Shown here in pieces: positions 1 through 7,794 of a stretch of DNA of 25,727 bases. The notes under the pieces were generated by a model. The model made no database searches and had not been told where the DNA came from. It was given only the letters and a program-made list of their open reading frames with translations. The position numbers were made by a program, and so were the translations under genes. Source of the stretch: PCC-7336 sp039817825 (GTDB lineage Bacteria; Cyanobacteriota; Cyanobacteriia; Thermostichales; PCC-7336); NCBI GenBank assembly GCA_039817825.1, contig JBCBVA010000049.1, positions 1 through 25,727 of the forward strand, in the 5' to 3' direction. Numbering within the stretch: the stretch's first letter is position 1; each line of letters begins with the position of its first letter.

Positions 1-1
1 T

Positions 2-250
2 CTAACTCCGCGATCGCTTTGGCATAAATAGGAGCGAGCCAACGGTAAATAGAAGGCTGGCAGAAATGTGCAACACAGACGACAGCGACATTCCTCGCAA
101 GTTTTCCAGGACACCATCCAGTACAAACAGCAGAGACCCAACTAGGAATAGCCAACTGACCAACCGTTCGCGCCCTACTGTAGGCGACTGAATCTCCTCA
201 GCACTCTCAACCTCAGACATATTCAAGCGTTCCAATGGTTCAAAAGACAT
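2..250 (-). CDS. Small YrhK-like two-helix membrane protein
   Basis: An 82-residue protein with two hydrophobic segments: about residues 33-50 (WLFLVGSLLFVLDGVLEN) and about 60-76 (HISASLLFTVGSLLFMP). The order of a helix, a short turn, a second helix and a basic tail (PKRSRS), with the GSLLF motif in both helices, resembles the YrhK-like family of bacterial inner-membrane proteins, whose function is unknown. I chose ATG at 250 because AAGGGA lies just upstream at Shine-Dalgarno distance; a GTG five codons earlier (265) is also open. The TAG stop is at the very edge of the window, so the gene is complete but what follows it is not visible. The family call is from pattern memory and is moderate; membrane location is more certain. 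Confidence 0.6.
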   Translation of the reverse strand: MSFEPLERLNMSEVESAEEIQSPTVGRERLVSWLFLVGSLLFVLDGVLENLRGMSLSSVLHISASLLFTVGSLLFMPKRSRS

Positions 251-511
251 ACATTCCCTTCGCACAAGTCAGGCTCAGTCACCGAAAAATTCTGTATCAC
301 CTTGCAGGGAATGTCCCATATCTACTAGTTCAGTATTTCCATCCCTTGCCACTTCAGGACGTTATCCCCATCACTAAATTTCGGAAAACGCCTCTAAGGT
401 TGCGAGCCAAAGACAGGTTGCAGCCAGAGAGTAAGAAAAAACAGTTGAGAAATCGACCTTGCGGTTTGTCTGACGCGATATAGTTCACTATCCCCTTCTG
501 GATAGCCGGAA

Positions 512-1699
512 ATGTCTGGTAACACAACACCTACCGTTGCACCCATGTTATTCATAGCTGGGGTGTTTGCGATCGCAGGCACAAGCAATATTCCGATGAC
601 AAGCAGCGCCATTGCCAATCCGACAACTAGTGAACTCGTACCAGCGCAAACAGTAGAGCTAGTCGCCCAAACGCCAGACACCCCTCCGATCGAAACCGTG
701 TTTGAATTTGGCCCGGAAACACCTCCCGGAAATATTGCGATCGCCCCCAATGGCCGCATCTTCATGAGCCTGCACGGCTTCTACGGTCAGCCTCTCAAGA
801 TGGTTGAAGTAAACAGCGACGGCTCCGTCACCCCTTATCCCACAGATGCCTGGGCCAACGCCCCTGTAGGAGACGGTCCCGGTCTAAGCAACGTACTGGG
901 AATCCGAGCCGATCGGCAGGGGATTCTGTGGATGCTCGATTCCGGTGGCGAGGAGCAATCCGGACGACTGGTGGGTTGGAACACCCAAACGGAAACACTG
1001 CACCAAGTGATTTACCTTGCAGCTCCCGTTGTAGGTGAAGGAGCATTCTTGAACGATCTTGCGATTGACCGCGAACACGAAACCATCTACATCACCGACA
1101 CAGCCACCCCCGAAACATCGGCCCTCATCGTGGTGGATTTAGTCACGGGTCGCGCCCGTCGAGTATTGGCGGGGTCGGAATTTACGCGCCCGGAAGACCT
1201 GGATATGGTCATCGATGGCGAGACAGTGGAACTCAATGGAGAAGCTGCCCGTATCGGAGCCAATCCCATTGCCATCGACCCCAGCAACACCTGGCTATAC
1301 TTCGCGCCAATGTCCGGTTTGTCAATGTATCGGGTTCGCACGGCCGATCTGCGGGATGAGTCGCTATCTCCAGAAGAGTTAGCAGATCGGGTGGAGCGCT
1401 ATGGAGACAAGCCCATTTCCGATGGGTCAACGGTCGATGGCGAGGGTAATGTCTACATCACCTCAATTACGGACGATTCCGTCGGGGTGGTTCGACCCGA
1501 TGGTTCCTACGAAACTCTTTTCCAAGCGGACGAGATGTCCTGGCCGGATGGGTTTGCCTTTGGCCCCGATGGCAACATCTACGTCACGATCAACGAACTG
1601 CACCGTTCCCCTGTTCTTAGCGATGGCGAAAATCTCAGCCAAGGGGAATTCAAAATCATGCGCTTCGAGTCTCTTGCCCCTGGGGCATCCGGACGCTAG
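512..1699 (+). CDS. Secreted Yellow/major royal jelly protein-type beta-propeller (L-dopachrome tautomerase-related)
   Basis: A 395-residue protein of the MRJP/Yellow family, related to SMP-30/gluconolactonase six-bladed propellers. Visible blade signatures are NIAIAPNGRIFMS (73-85), NVLGIRADRQGILWMLDSG (127-145), FLNDLAIDREHETIYITDT (179-197), the IAIDPSNTWLYFAPMSG blade near 265, and SDGSTVDGEGNVYIT with WPDGFAFGPDGNIYV near the C-terminus. A hydrophobic stretch at residues 11-35 ending SSAIA followed by a Thr/Pro-rich linker suggests export. The n-region is odd because it has no Lys or Arg, so the start or secretion route is uncertain. An in-frame TAG three codons upstream excludes a longer N-terminus. 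Bacterial members are mostly uncharacterised; substrate and reaction cannot be inferred. It stands alone with its own upstream region. Confidence 0.85.
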   Translation: MSGNTTPTVAPMLFIAGVFAIAGTSNIPMTSSAIANPTTSELVPAQTVELVAQTPDTPPIETVFEFGPETPPGNIAIAPNGRIFMSLHGFYGQPLKMVEVNSDGSVTPYPTDAWANAPVGDGPGLSNVLGIRADRQGILWMLDSGGEEQSGRLVGWNTQTETLHQVIYLAAPVVGEGAFLNDLAIDREHETIYITDTATPETSALIVVDLVTGRARRVLAGSEFTRPEDLDMVIDGETVELNGEAARIGANPIAIDPSNTWLYFAPMSGLSMYRVRTADLRDESLSPEELADRVERYGDKPISDGSTVDGEGNVYITSITDDSVGVVRPDGSYETLFQADEMSWPDGFAFGPDGNIYVTINELHRSPVLSDGENLSQGEFKIMRFESLAPGASGR

Positions 1700-1843
1700 A
1701 AAAACCTCGCAGAGACATGTCTAGACCGCTCAATTCATCATTAAGTTGAACCGGCTAGAAACAGGGGCCACATCACTGCAAGCTATTCCTGTATGGATTG
1801 TTCTGAAGGGCTTTGAGCACTTTACTCTGGTGGTTCTTTGGAT

Positions 1844-2449
1844 ATGAACGCAAACGAAATCCACGCTCGATTTTTAGACATTGCCCGACCCATCAGCCCT
1901 GAATTGGCGCAGGCGATCGCCTCTATCGGCCCCATCGATCTGATTGCCGATCGCTCCTCTCCCTTTGCTGACCGTCTTTGTCGGGCGATCTCCGGTCAGC
2001 AACTTTCGGTAAAAGCAGCCCGCTCAATTTGGAATCGGGTTGTGTCCAGTGGCAATGGCTCTTTAATCGAGCATTTGGCAGCAGTAGCTCCCGAACAACT
2101 GCGAGCGTGCGGGCTGTCTGCAGCAAAAGCTAGAGCCGTTCGTGAGGTTGCTCGCGCATCATTAGACGGGTTGCTGGATACGAATGAGCTGAGCGAATTA
2201 CATCCTGTCGAACGCAGCAAACGGCTGACTGCAATTTGGGGAGTGGGGCAGTGGACTGCCGATATGATGGGCATTTTCTATTTCGGCGATCGCGACATTT
2301 GGCCGGATGGTGATGTCACAGCCCGCAAAACCCTTACTCGTCTGACCAGCCCGCGCCGCAAAACAATTAGAACCGCCGCTCAATTTGCTCCCAATCGCTC
2401 TCTCCTCGCCCTGTACATGTGGCAGCAAGCGGACAACATTCCAACCTGA
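1844..2449 (+). CDS. DNA-3-methyladenine glycosylase, HhH-GPD (AlkA/MAG-like)
   Basis: Base-excision repair enzyme that removes alkylated purines from DNA. Numbering from a TTG at 1838, the helix-hairpin-helix with Gly/Pro loop is LTAIWGVGQWTADMMGIF (130-147). It is followed by DIWPDGDVTARK, where Asp159 aligns with the catalytic aspartate of AlkA/MAG. ISGQQLSVKAA (51-61) is the conserved first helix of the HhH-GPD fold. At about 200 residues it is the short MAG-like form without AlkA's extra N-terminal domain. ATG at 1844 is preferred, but TTG at 1838 is in frame and also has a purine-rich stretch (GGTGG) just upstream. The next convincing gene is more than 1 kb away, so it appears monocistronic. 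Confidence 0.9.
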   Translation: MNANEIHARFLDIARPISPELAQAIASIGPIDLIADRSSPFADRLCRAISGQQLSVKAARSIWNRVVSSGNGSLIEHLAAVAPEQLRACGLSAAKARAVREVARASLDGLLDTNELSELHPVERSKRLTAIWGVGQWTADMMGIFYFGDRDIWPDGDVTARKTLTRLTSPRRKTIRTAAQFAPNRSLLALYMWQQADNIPT

Positions 2450-2726
2450 CAATTTTTTGGGATTCATATCCCAAAGGGAATGGATGATGAGCCTATCGGC
2501 GACGCATTTCTGAATCGCTCTATATTCTCCGATTGCGCTTCTGGAGCCAATATGGGTTTGGGTCAGAGATGCAAAAACATATTCTTAGACAAGCTATTCA
2601 CAGGCGAGACGAATTGCATCAACAACAAATCGGCGCTTTAAATATAGCGTATTGACTAGCGTTTTAATCTGCGCAATATACCACACATTCCACCTAGACT
2701 AGTTGAGTTTTTTCTCTCAGGCAGCT

Positions 2727-2900
2727 TTACACAGTCCGACAATCACCTTTCTTGACCTCCACAGGAGATTCGAGCGATTCTAAATACGCCTTTATCGCTG
2801 AAAGAGGAGCCAATAACTGATAGCCGATGATAGAGATCGCCTTGCCTTCAAGCTCTCTCAGCGAATGGTAGGACTGCCGCCTGCGATGGAAACACGGCAT
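2727..2900 (-). CDS. Doubtful small ORF, weakly kinase-helix-like
   Basis: A 57-residue frame (open upstream to 3047) beginning MPCFHRRRQ. The middle, IIGYQLLAPLSAIKAYLE, vaguely resembles the phospho-acceptor helix of histidine kinases (SHELRTPLTSIKG), but Tyr stands where the histidine should be. It could be a relic of a kinase gene, an unrelated small protein, or chance. No ribosome site or partner gene supports it. Confidence 0.15.
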   Translation of the reverse strand: MPCFHRRRQSYHSLRELEGKAISIIGYQLLAPLSAIKAYLESLESPVEVKKGDCRTV

Positions 2901-3236
2901 CGGCAATGGCGTGGTCTTGTCTTCTTTGGATGAGCATATTGCTACGAGCCAGAACCGATCGGCTTGCATGGATAAGCGCAGACCACTCTCCCCTAAAGAA
3001 GACAAGTGCTGCAAATTTGCAAATGAATGTAACGCGTTGCTAGGCAATCATTACGCTCGAGACATGAAAAGCTTTCCCTACTCCCGTCGAGCGATCTTAG
3101 ATGCTTTTCCTCAGGAAATTATCTCGGAAAACGCTGAAATGAGCGGCCATCTTTCAAAGACAAATACAGCGTATTAATACATATTAACTAAAACTGTTTA
3201 ACAGCCCAGAAAGTGGCCTACCTATTCATAAATGTG

Positions 3237-3248
3237 TATGTCGACATA
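3237..3248. repeat. 12-bp perfect palindrome TATGTCGACATA
   Basis: A perfect palindrome in the AT-rich segment. Its right half, GACATA, recurs in direct orientation about 25 bp downstream. The arrangement could be an operator for a dimeric regulator, but no regulator is identified and it sits some 230 bp before the nearest possible gene. Confidence 0.35.
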
Positions 3249-3477
3249 AATATACAAAATAGACATACTATCCAAGATAAAATGTGCAAAGTTTTAGTAT
3301 TTTGTATTTTATGTAGTTGACTTCTACTTAATTGTAGTTAGATCGTTGGCAAAACCACCTTTGGGCATTGAATTCGTTCGGAATCAGCACAGAGGCAGGT
3401 TGACTGTAGAAAGAAAATGCATGCTCCTTGAACCACTCGGGACTTGCCCGCGAATGTATGGATAGACGTCAGCAAGC

Positions 3478-3780
3478 GTGAGTAAGCTGGGCACGTTCAA
3501 TCAAACGTGCCCAGCTGCAACTACCTTTGAATTATTCGGAGATGTTGACGCGCAGGGTCGCTTTCATCAGACCAGAATCGTGCTCAACTGCCATCGAGTT
3601 CTTCGACTTTGTTCGTCTGAACACCAGATTATTGCCCTCAACAGTAGAACTCAAATGGGTTCTATACGTATTTCAAAACTGAGCTGCCCCCAATGGCAGG
3701 TGCGGTACTACGTGCAAGATCGATCGCCAGCACGGTTGGCAAGATATAGCAAAGCAAACATGCGGCAGCAGTTGAAGTGA
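3478..3780 (+). CDS. Hypothetical protein, doubtful
   Basis: A 100-residue open frame from a GTG codon, ending just before the convergent surface-protein gene. The translation (SKLGTFNQT... WQVRYYVQDRSPARLARYS) matches no family I recognise; it has no signal peptide or membrane helix. Its first 13 codons are overlapped by a strong perfect hairpin (3485-3516), which is unusual for a translated start. There is no clear Shine-Dalgarno sequence. Methionine codons further in could serve as starts, or the region may not be translated at all. Confidence 0.3.
   Translation: MSKLGTFNQTCPAATTFELFGDVDAQGRFHQTRIVLNCHRVLRLCSSEHQIIALNSRTQMGSIRISKLSCPQWQVRYYVQDRSPARLARYSKANMRQQLK
3485..3516. repeat. Perfect 13-bp stem-loop
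   Basis: AGCTGGGCACGTT, six loop bases (CAATCA), then AACGTGCCCAGCT. The stem is perfect and GC-rich. No T-run follows on either strand, so it is not a standard intrinsic terminator. It may be an RNA processing or stability element, a repeat-family member, or an operator. No second copy was noticed in the window. Confidence 0.75.
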
Positions 3781-3884
3781 GATGCTGCTCTTGACGTACT
3801 CGATCTAAATTCGATTGACTAGCTATCCTTACACAGCCGGGGATGCCACCAGGAAACAATCTATTAAATTGAACCAACCATTGC

Positions 3885-6800
3885 TCAAGGCGCACAACTA
3901 GCGACGTCAGTAAAATTAGCGGTTGCAGCTGGATTGACCGGATCGAACGTCCCTGAATTATTCAAGGTGACATTGGCCAAGTCAACGATCTCAAAGTCAG
4001 CTACAGCATTATCATTCACTAACTCAAAGTCGGCGACTGTTGCATTGTTGCCGGTATTTCCATCCAACAATAAGCAGGTAGACCCATTGGTTTGGTTTTC
4101 CACCAATAATCCCGATTCGCCATTATCGCTCAGGATATTGCCATTAGCAGTGATGGTTGTATTGGGAGAGTCATTGTCGATATCAATGCCTTCAGTTCCT
4201 GTATTTTGAACGGTGTTGTTACTTACGGTGATATCTACTGTGGCATTATCGACAATATCGACATTGATGCCATCATTTCCAGTACCGTCAACCGTGTTGC
4301 CGCTGATATTGATGGTCGCTGTGGATGTATCTTCAAGTAAGTCAAGTTGAATCCCAAAATTATTACTTTCAGATATCTGATTGCCAGTGATTGATAGAGT
4401 TAAGTCTGCTGAATCTCTAATATTGTCAAACTCGATGCCATCCCCCCCACTTCTTGAAATGATGTTATTGGCAATTGTGATATCGGCAATGGCTGAGTTT
4501 TCAATATCGTCGACCCCGACCCCTTGCTGTCCACTGTCTGAAATGCTGTTATCGCTGACGGTGATGACAGCAGTAGCCGCCCCCTCAATATCATCAAACT
4601 CGATACCGTCACTTCCAGCACTCGAAACAGTATTGCCAGTAATACTGGCTGTCACGACAGCATTTCCTTCAATGTTCTCAATCAAGATTCCATCACTTTC
4701 AACACCATCGATAATGTTGTTTGTAATTGAGATATTGACTTCAGCATTTCCCGAAATGGCAATCGGAGCGTCAGAAATACTTGCGAAGTTAATGCCTTCG
4801 TATTGCCCACCACTAATCGTATTTCCGTCAATGGTGACATTAACTAAGGTATCTCCGGTGATTTCTCCGATCTGAATGCCGTCGGGCTCACCGGCATTGT
4901 CGTTCCCAACAGTATTCGGAGAACCGATCTCGTTATCTGTTATCTCGATATTGGCAGTCGAGGTGCCTGAAATTCCAAGAACTTCAATCCCGTTGTCGTC
5001 AAAGTAATCTCCTGAAAGACTGCCATCACCAAAACCGGAAAGATTGTTTCTGGCGATTAGCAGTTCGAGATCGCCAGTAATTTCGCCCACCTGAATACCG
5101 TCTCCCCCCCCTTGCAGGTTGCTTAAATCGTTATCGGAAATCTCAATAGTCGTGTTGGTGCCGGACACTGGGCCAATATCGATGCCGGTGTTACCAACCG
5201 AACCGATGGTATTTTGGGCAATCAGTAAGTCCAGTTCCCCCGTAATTTCGCCAACCCGAACACCGTCACCAGCTCCCTGGAGGTCGCTCAAATCGTTATC
5301 GGAAATCTCAATTGTCGTATTGGTGCCGGAAACCGTGCCAATATCGATGCCATTGTCGAAGACAGAGCTGATGGTATTGCGAGCAAACAGCAGATCGAGG
5401 TCGCCAGAAATATCTTCAATCTCAACACCATCGCCGGCTGGACTCGTCAATGTATTATCTGAAATCTCCACCGCGCCTGTTGTTCCTGTGGGCACAACAA
5501 CGGCCGACCCCGTTGTTCCAGTAATATCAAACCCAGATAGCTTGCTATCGCTACCAGCCGTCAGCGTATCCGTTACATCGGGAAAATTGCCATCGTTACT
5601 TCCTGGCAACACCACACTAGTTATTGTTGTCCCTGCAAGCGTCGCATCCAGCTCTTGTTCTGGCCCAGTGGACAACACCTGCACATTATCCGGTGCCACA
5701 AAGGGATCGACCTCAGCATCGTCTGACAATGCCACGTAGACAATGTCATTACCATCCCCCACTGTCGCATCCAAGCCCTCTTGCAACAGCCCGAATGGAT
5801 CTTCAAACGTACCGTCGCTGCTGCCCCCAGTAGCCACGTGGGTAAACCGCCAGGGCTCACCTGTCGCTGGATTGACGAACGGCACCTCCTCGACTGTGGT
5901 CGTTACTGTCGTACTGGACTCCACGTCCCTTTGCTCGTCGACTACCACATTGAAATCGCGGGCCACCGGGTCGGCTAACCGAGTCACAGTTTCCCCTAAT
6001 GCGTCAATGGCTTCCTCCCGTTCGTCCGGGTCTACCTCCGCTGTCAGAGGAGCAGGTGTGGGGAACAGAAAACTAGCTCCAAAGAACCCGCGCACGTCAA
6101 ATACTGGGTCTCCCTGAACCCCAGCCATCAAGCGGATGGATTCCACCGGAGCAATCTCGATGCGTCCTCGCCCTCCAACCGCACTAACATCGTGACCGGC
6201 AAGATAGTACACGCCGCCATACAAGCGCAGCTCTCCACGATCGTTCCAACGGGCCAGGCGGGTGCCTGCTTCGACATCAAATCCACCCAACGCGGCTTCG
6301 AAGCGATCGACTTGGGTAAATACATCCGTGGTCGTGGTGGTAAGAGTGCTGGAGAGCTGGTTACCATTAAAGGCGGTATCTCCAAGATCGGTGGTGCTGT
6401 TCGTGGATGTGAAGATATCGCGGTCAATGCGCTGGCGGGTATCCCCAACGGGGACGTAGCCATTAGCTCGGATATCCCAGTAGTTGCCCAATCGCTCGAA
6501 GCCAAAACCGATTTGAGGGAAGGTAGCTTGGTCGGTATCTCGAACGTCGAGGGAGAGGTAGCCACCTAAGATACGTTCTCGTTCGCTGCTGTAGCTGCGA
6601 TGACCCAATAGCAGGGTGCCGCCCAAGGTTGCGTCATCATCAAAGTCGATATTGAGGCGGGTATTCAGGTAGGTAACGTTGTGACCTGGGGTTTGGCGTA
6701 GGGGAAAGAATCCATCAAAAGCCGTCAACGAAGCAGGGATGCCTCCAGATTCGGTGTTTGCTCCCACTCGGAATAGGGGAGTGAGGCGAAGGGAGTCTTT

Positions 6801-7061
6801 CGCGATGGAAACGTCTAGTTCGCTGTCAGGGATCTCAGTGTCAGGGGCCTCAGTGTCGGGAACAGGGGTCTCAGAATGAGCATCGGCTAATTGATGGGTA
6901 TTGGAGGGGTCGTTGGTTTCGGTTTCAAACGACTGAGCGATCGCCGGAGAAACAACCAACAGCCCGAGGGCCGCCACGGACGACACCATCACGAAACAAT
7001 TCTGGGCAGGAATGGATAGCCGAGCAGAGACGCGATTAATGCAATTCTGAATCTGAGACAT
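3885..7061 (-). CDS. Surface protein: inverse-autotransporter-like beta-barrel plus beta-helix repeats
   Basis: A 1058-residue secreted or outer-membrane protein. ATG at 7061 follows AGGAAAAGG at ideal distance; the frame is open to 7136 but without a ribosome site. A signal peptide ends SPAIAQ-S (about residue 43). After an acidic Thr/Pro/Asp linker (45-85), residues about 90-345 carry alternating strands (TPLFRVGANTESGG, LGGTLLLGHRSY, QIGFGFERLGNYWDIRANGY, LRLYGGVYYLAGHD) typical of the inverse-autotransporter beta-domain found in many cyanobacteria. Next comes the junction motif WRFTHVATGGSSDGTFEDPF, which opens pectate-lyase-like regions. The rest, to about residue 1000, is right-handed beta-helix repeats of the form xDGIxxxxIxGxxxxxITxNxIS. 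Two cysteines sit near the C-terminus (STCLLLDG and VASCAP), perhaps a cap disulfide. Likely role is adhesion or envelope contact (inference). Substrate unknown. Confidence 0.85.
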   Translation of the reverse strand: MSQIQNCINRVSARLSIPAQNCFVMVSSVAALGLLVVSPAIAQSFETETNDPSNTHQLADAHSETPVPDTEAPDTEIPDSELDVSIAKDSLRLTPLFRVGANTESGGIPASLTAFDGFFPLRQTPGHNVTYLNTRLNIDFDDDATLGGTLLLGHRSYSSERERILGGYLSLDVRDTDQATFPQIGFGFERLGNYWDIRANGYVPVGDTRQRIDRDIFTSTNSTTDLGDTAFNGNQLSSTLTTTTTDVFTQVDRFEAALGGFDVEAGTRLARWNDRGELRLYGGVYYLAGHDVSAVGGRGRIEIAPVESIRLMAGVQGDPVFDVRGFFGASFLFPTPAPLTAEVDPDEREEAIDALGETVTRLADPVARDFNVVVDEQRDVESSTTVTTTVEEVPFVNPATGEPWRFTHVATGGSSDGTFEDPFGLLQEGLDATVGDGNDIVYVALSDDAEVDPFVAPDNVQVLSTGPEQELDATLAGTTITSVVLPGSNDGNFPDVTDTLTAGSDSKLSGFDITGTTGSAVVVPTGTTGAVEISDNTLTSPAGDGVEIEDISGDLDLLFARNTISSVFDNGIDIGTVSGTNTTIEISDNDLSDLQGAGDGVRVGEITGELDLLIAQNTIGSVGNTGIDIGPVSGTNTTIEISDNDLSNLQGGGDGIQVGEITGDLELLIARNNLSGFGDGSLSGDYFDDNGIEVLGISGTSTANIEITDNEIGSPNTVGNDNAGEPDGIQIGEITGDTLVNVTIDGNTISGGQYEGINFASISDAPIAISGNAEVNISITNNIIDGVESDGILIENIEGNAVVTASITGNTVSSAGSDGIEFDDIEGAATAVITVSDNSISDSGQQGVGVDDIENSAIADITIANNIISRSGGDGIEFDNIRDSADLTLSITGNQISESNNFGIQLDLLEDTSTATINISGNTVDGTGNDGINVDIVDNATVDITVSNNTVQNTGTEGIDIDNDSPNTTITANGNILSDNGESGLLVENQTNGSTCLLLDGNTGNNATVADFELVNDNAVADFEIVDLANVTLNNSGTFDPVNPAATANFTDVASCAP
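5106..5435 (-). repeat. 165-bp tandem coding repeats (55 residues each)
   Basis: Two consecutive units of exactly 165 bp encode GDGV...SDLQGA and GDGV...SNLQGG; a third, partly diverged unit begins at 5105. They share the segment VSGTNTTIEISDNDLS and long DNA identity (for example TCGTTATCGGAAATCTCAAT on the plus strand). Each unit spans roughly two beta-helix rungs. The high identity implies recent duplication, so the number of copies may vary between strains. Confidence 0.85.
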
Positions 7062-7794
7062 AACCTTTTCCTCATAGCAAACTGCTCGGCTAGAGTGAGT
7101 TTGTGCGGAGTTAAGTAGGTCTTCACTTGCTACCAAAACCGCTGCTACTGAATCTGCTTCAGTGTGCGAAACTAGACTGCCTTCACTTCGACGATCGACA
7201 AGTGGGACAATCGTGCGAGGTTAACTATATCTAAAGCAAGTAGTATTAACCACACTCATCGATCGAAAAATACTGTCGTAACGGGATCTACCTGGTCTGA
7301 ATCGGAAGCTTACTTAGATACGTTTCTACGAGCAAATATCCAAAGAGATCGGCTTGTAACAGGGGGTTCGGCGGAACTCTCGCAAGCTAGAAGTCGTTCA
7401 GCCTGAGCTTATGAAGCACTTTTGGGAAGCAAGGATAAGAATTCCCATCATGTTCGAGCGATCGAGCGTTGGCCGAGTGATTCCTGCCAATATTCATTCT
7501 GCAGCAAACATTTCTTGAGACTAAAGAAGATCGGTTGTTTCTGACATATGGCAATCCGCTGTAAGATCTCGAGTGTGGAGACAGCTAATCCCCTTGATTC
7601 GTAAGGAAAAATGGCCAGAAAAGTCTCCACAGCGGCTTGCCGATCGCTATAGAAAATACAGGAGTAGCCGAGTCACGTATTAGTGCTTGGATGGTGTTAG
7701 TCAAGCACGTCAATTCTAAATACCCTACAACAAGACAACACTCCTTCCCGCGAGACAGAATGATTGGCTAGGCTTGGCAAAATCACCCGGAGAG
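7062..7794. other. Intergenic region upstream of the surface-protein gene
   Basis: About 730 bp with no convincing gene. The part next to 7061 must carry the promoter and leader of the surface-protein gene, but no clear -35/-10 pair stands out. A GTG-started 60-codon minus frame (7448-7630) lacks any family resemblance and starts inside an inverted repeat, so it is not called. GTGCTTG...CAAGCAC around 7683-7709 is a further modest hairpin. Confidence 0.5.
7574..7631. repeat. 9-bp inverted repeat with nested stem
   Basis: TGTGGAGAC (7574-7582) and GTCTCCACA (7623-7631) are perfectly complementary. Inside the 40-base loop, CCTT and AAGG around GATTCGT form a second small stem. Together they could fold as a branched hairpin. 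No T-run follows. The function is unknown. Confidence 0.5.

Larger units (their letters stand above)
2450..3477. other. Long gene-poor region, partly AT-rich
   Basis: About 1 kb with no convincing gene. Opposite-strand ORFs overlap at 2727-3047 (-) and 2911-3177 (+), but neither has a good ribosome site or a recognisable family. The part from about 3175 to 3350 is strikingly AT-rich compared with its surroundings and holds a 12-bp palindrome. Two similar short segments, around 2640 (AAATATAGCGTATTGAC) and 3162 (AAATACAGCGTATTAAT), are direct near-repeats flanking about 500 bp. They could be traces of a decayed insertion, but no transposase remnant was recognised. Confidence 0.5.

Noticed and set aside
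2911..3177. Plus-strand 88-codon frame
   Set aside because: No family resemblance, no ribosome site, and overlap with an equally weak minus-strand frame.
4381..4875. Plus-strand 164-codon frame opposite the surface-protein gene
   Set aside because: Antisense shadow of the beta-helix repeats; low-complexity translation, no ribosome site.
5106..5435. CRISPR-like regular repeats
   Set aside because: Units are 165 bp, contiguous, without unique spacers, and in frame within a coding sequence.
5119..5739. Plus-strand 206-codon frame opposite the surface-protein gene
   Set aside because: Mirror of the tandem repeats on the coding strand; Ser/Pro/Val-rich and unlike any family.
7448..7630. Minus-strand 60-codon frame
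   Set aside because: GTG start inside an inverted repeat, no ribosome site or recognisable protein features.
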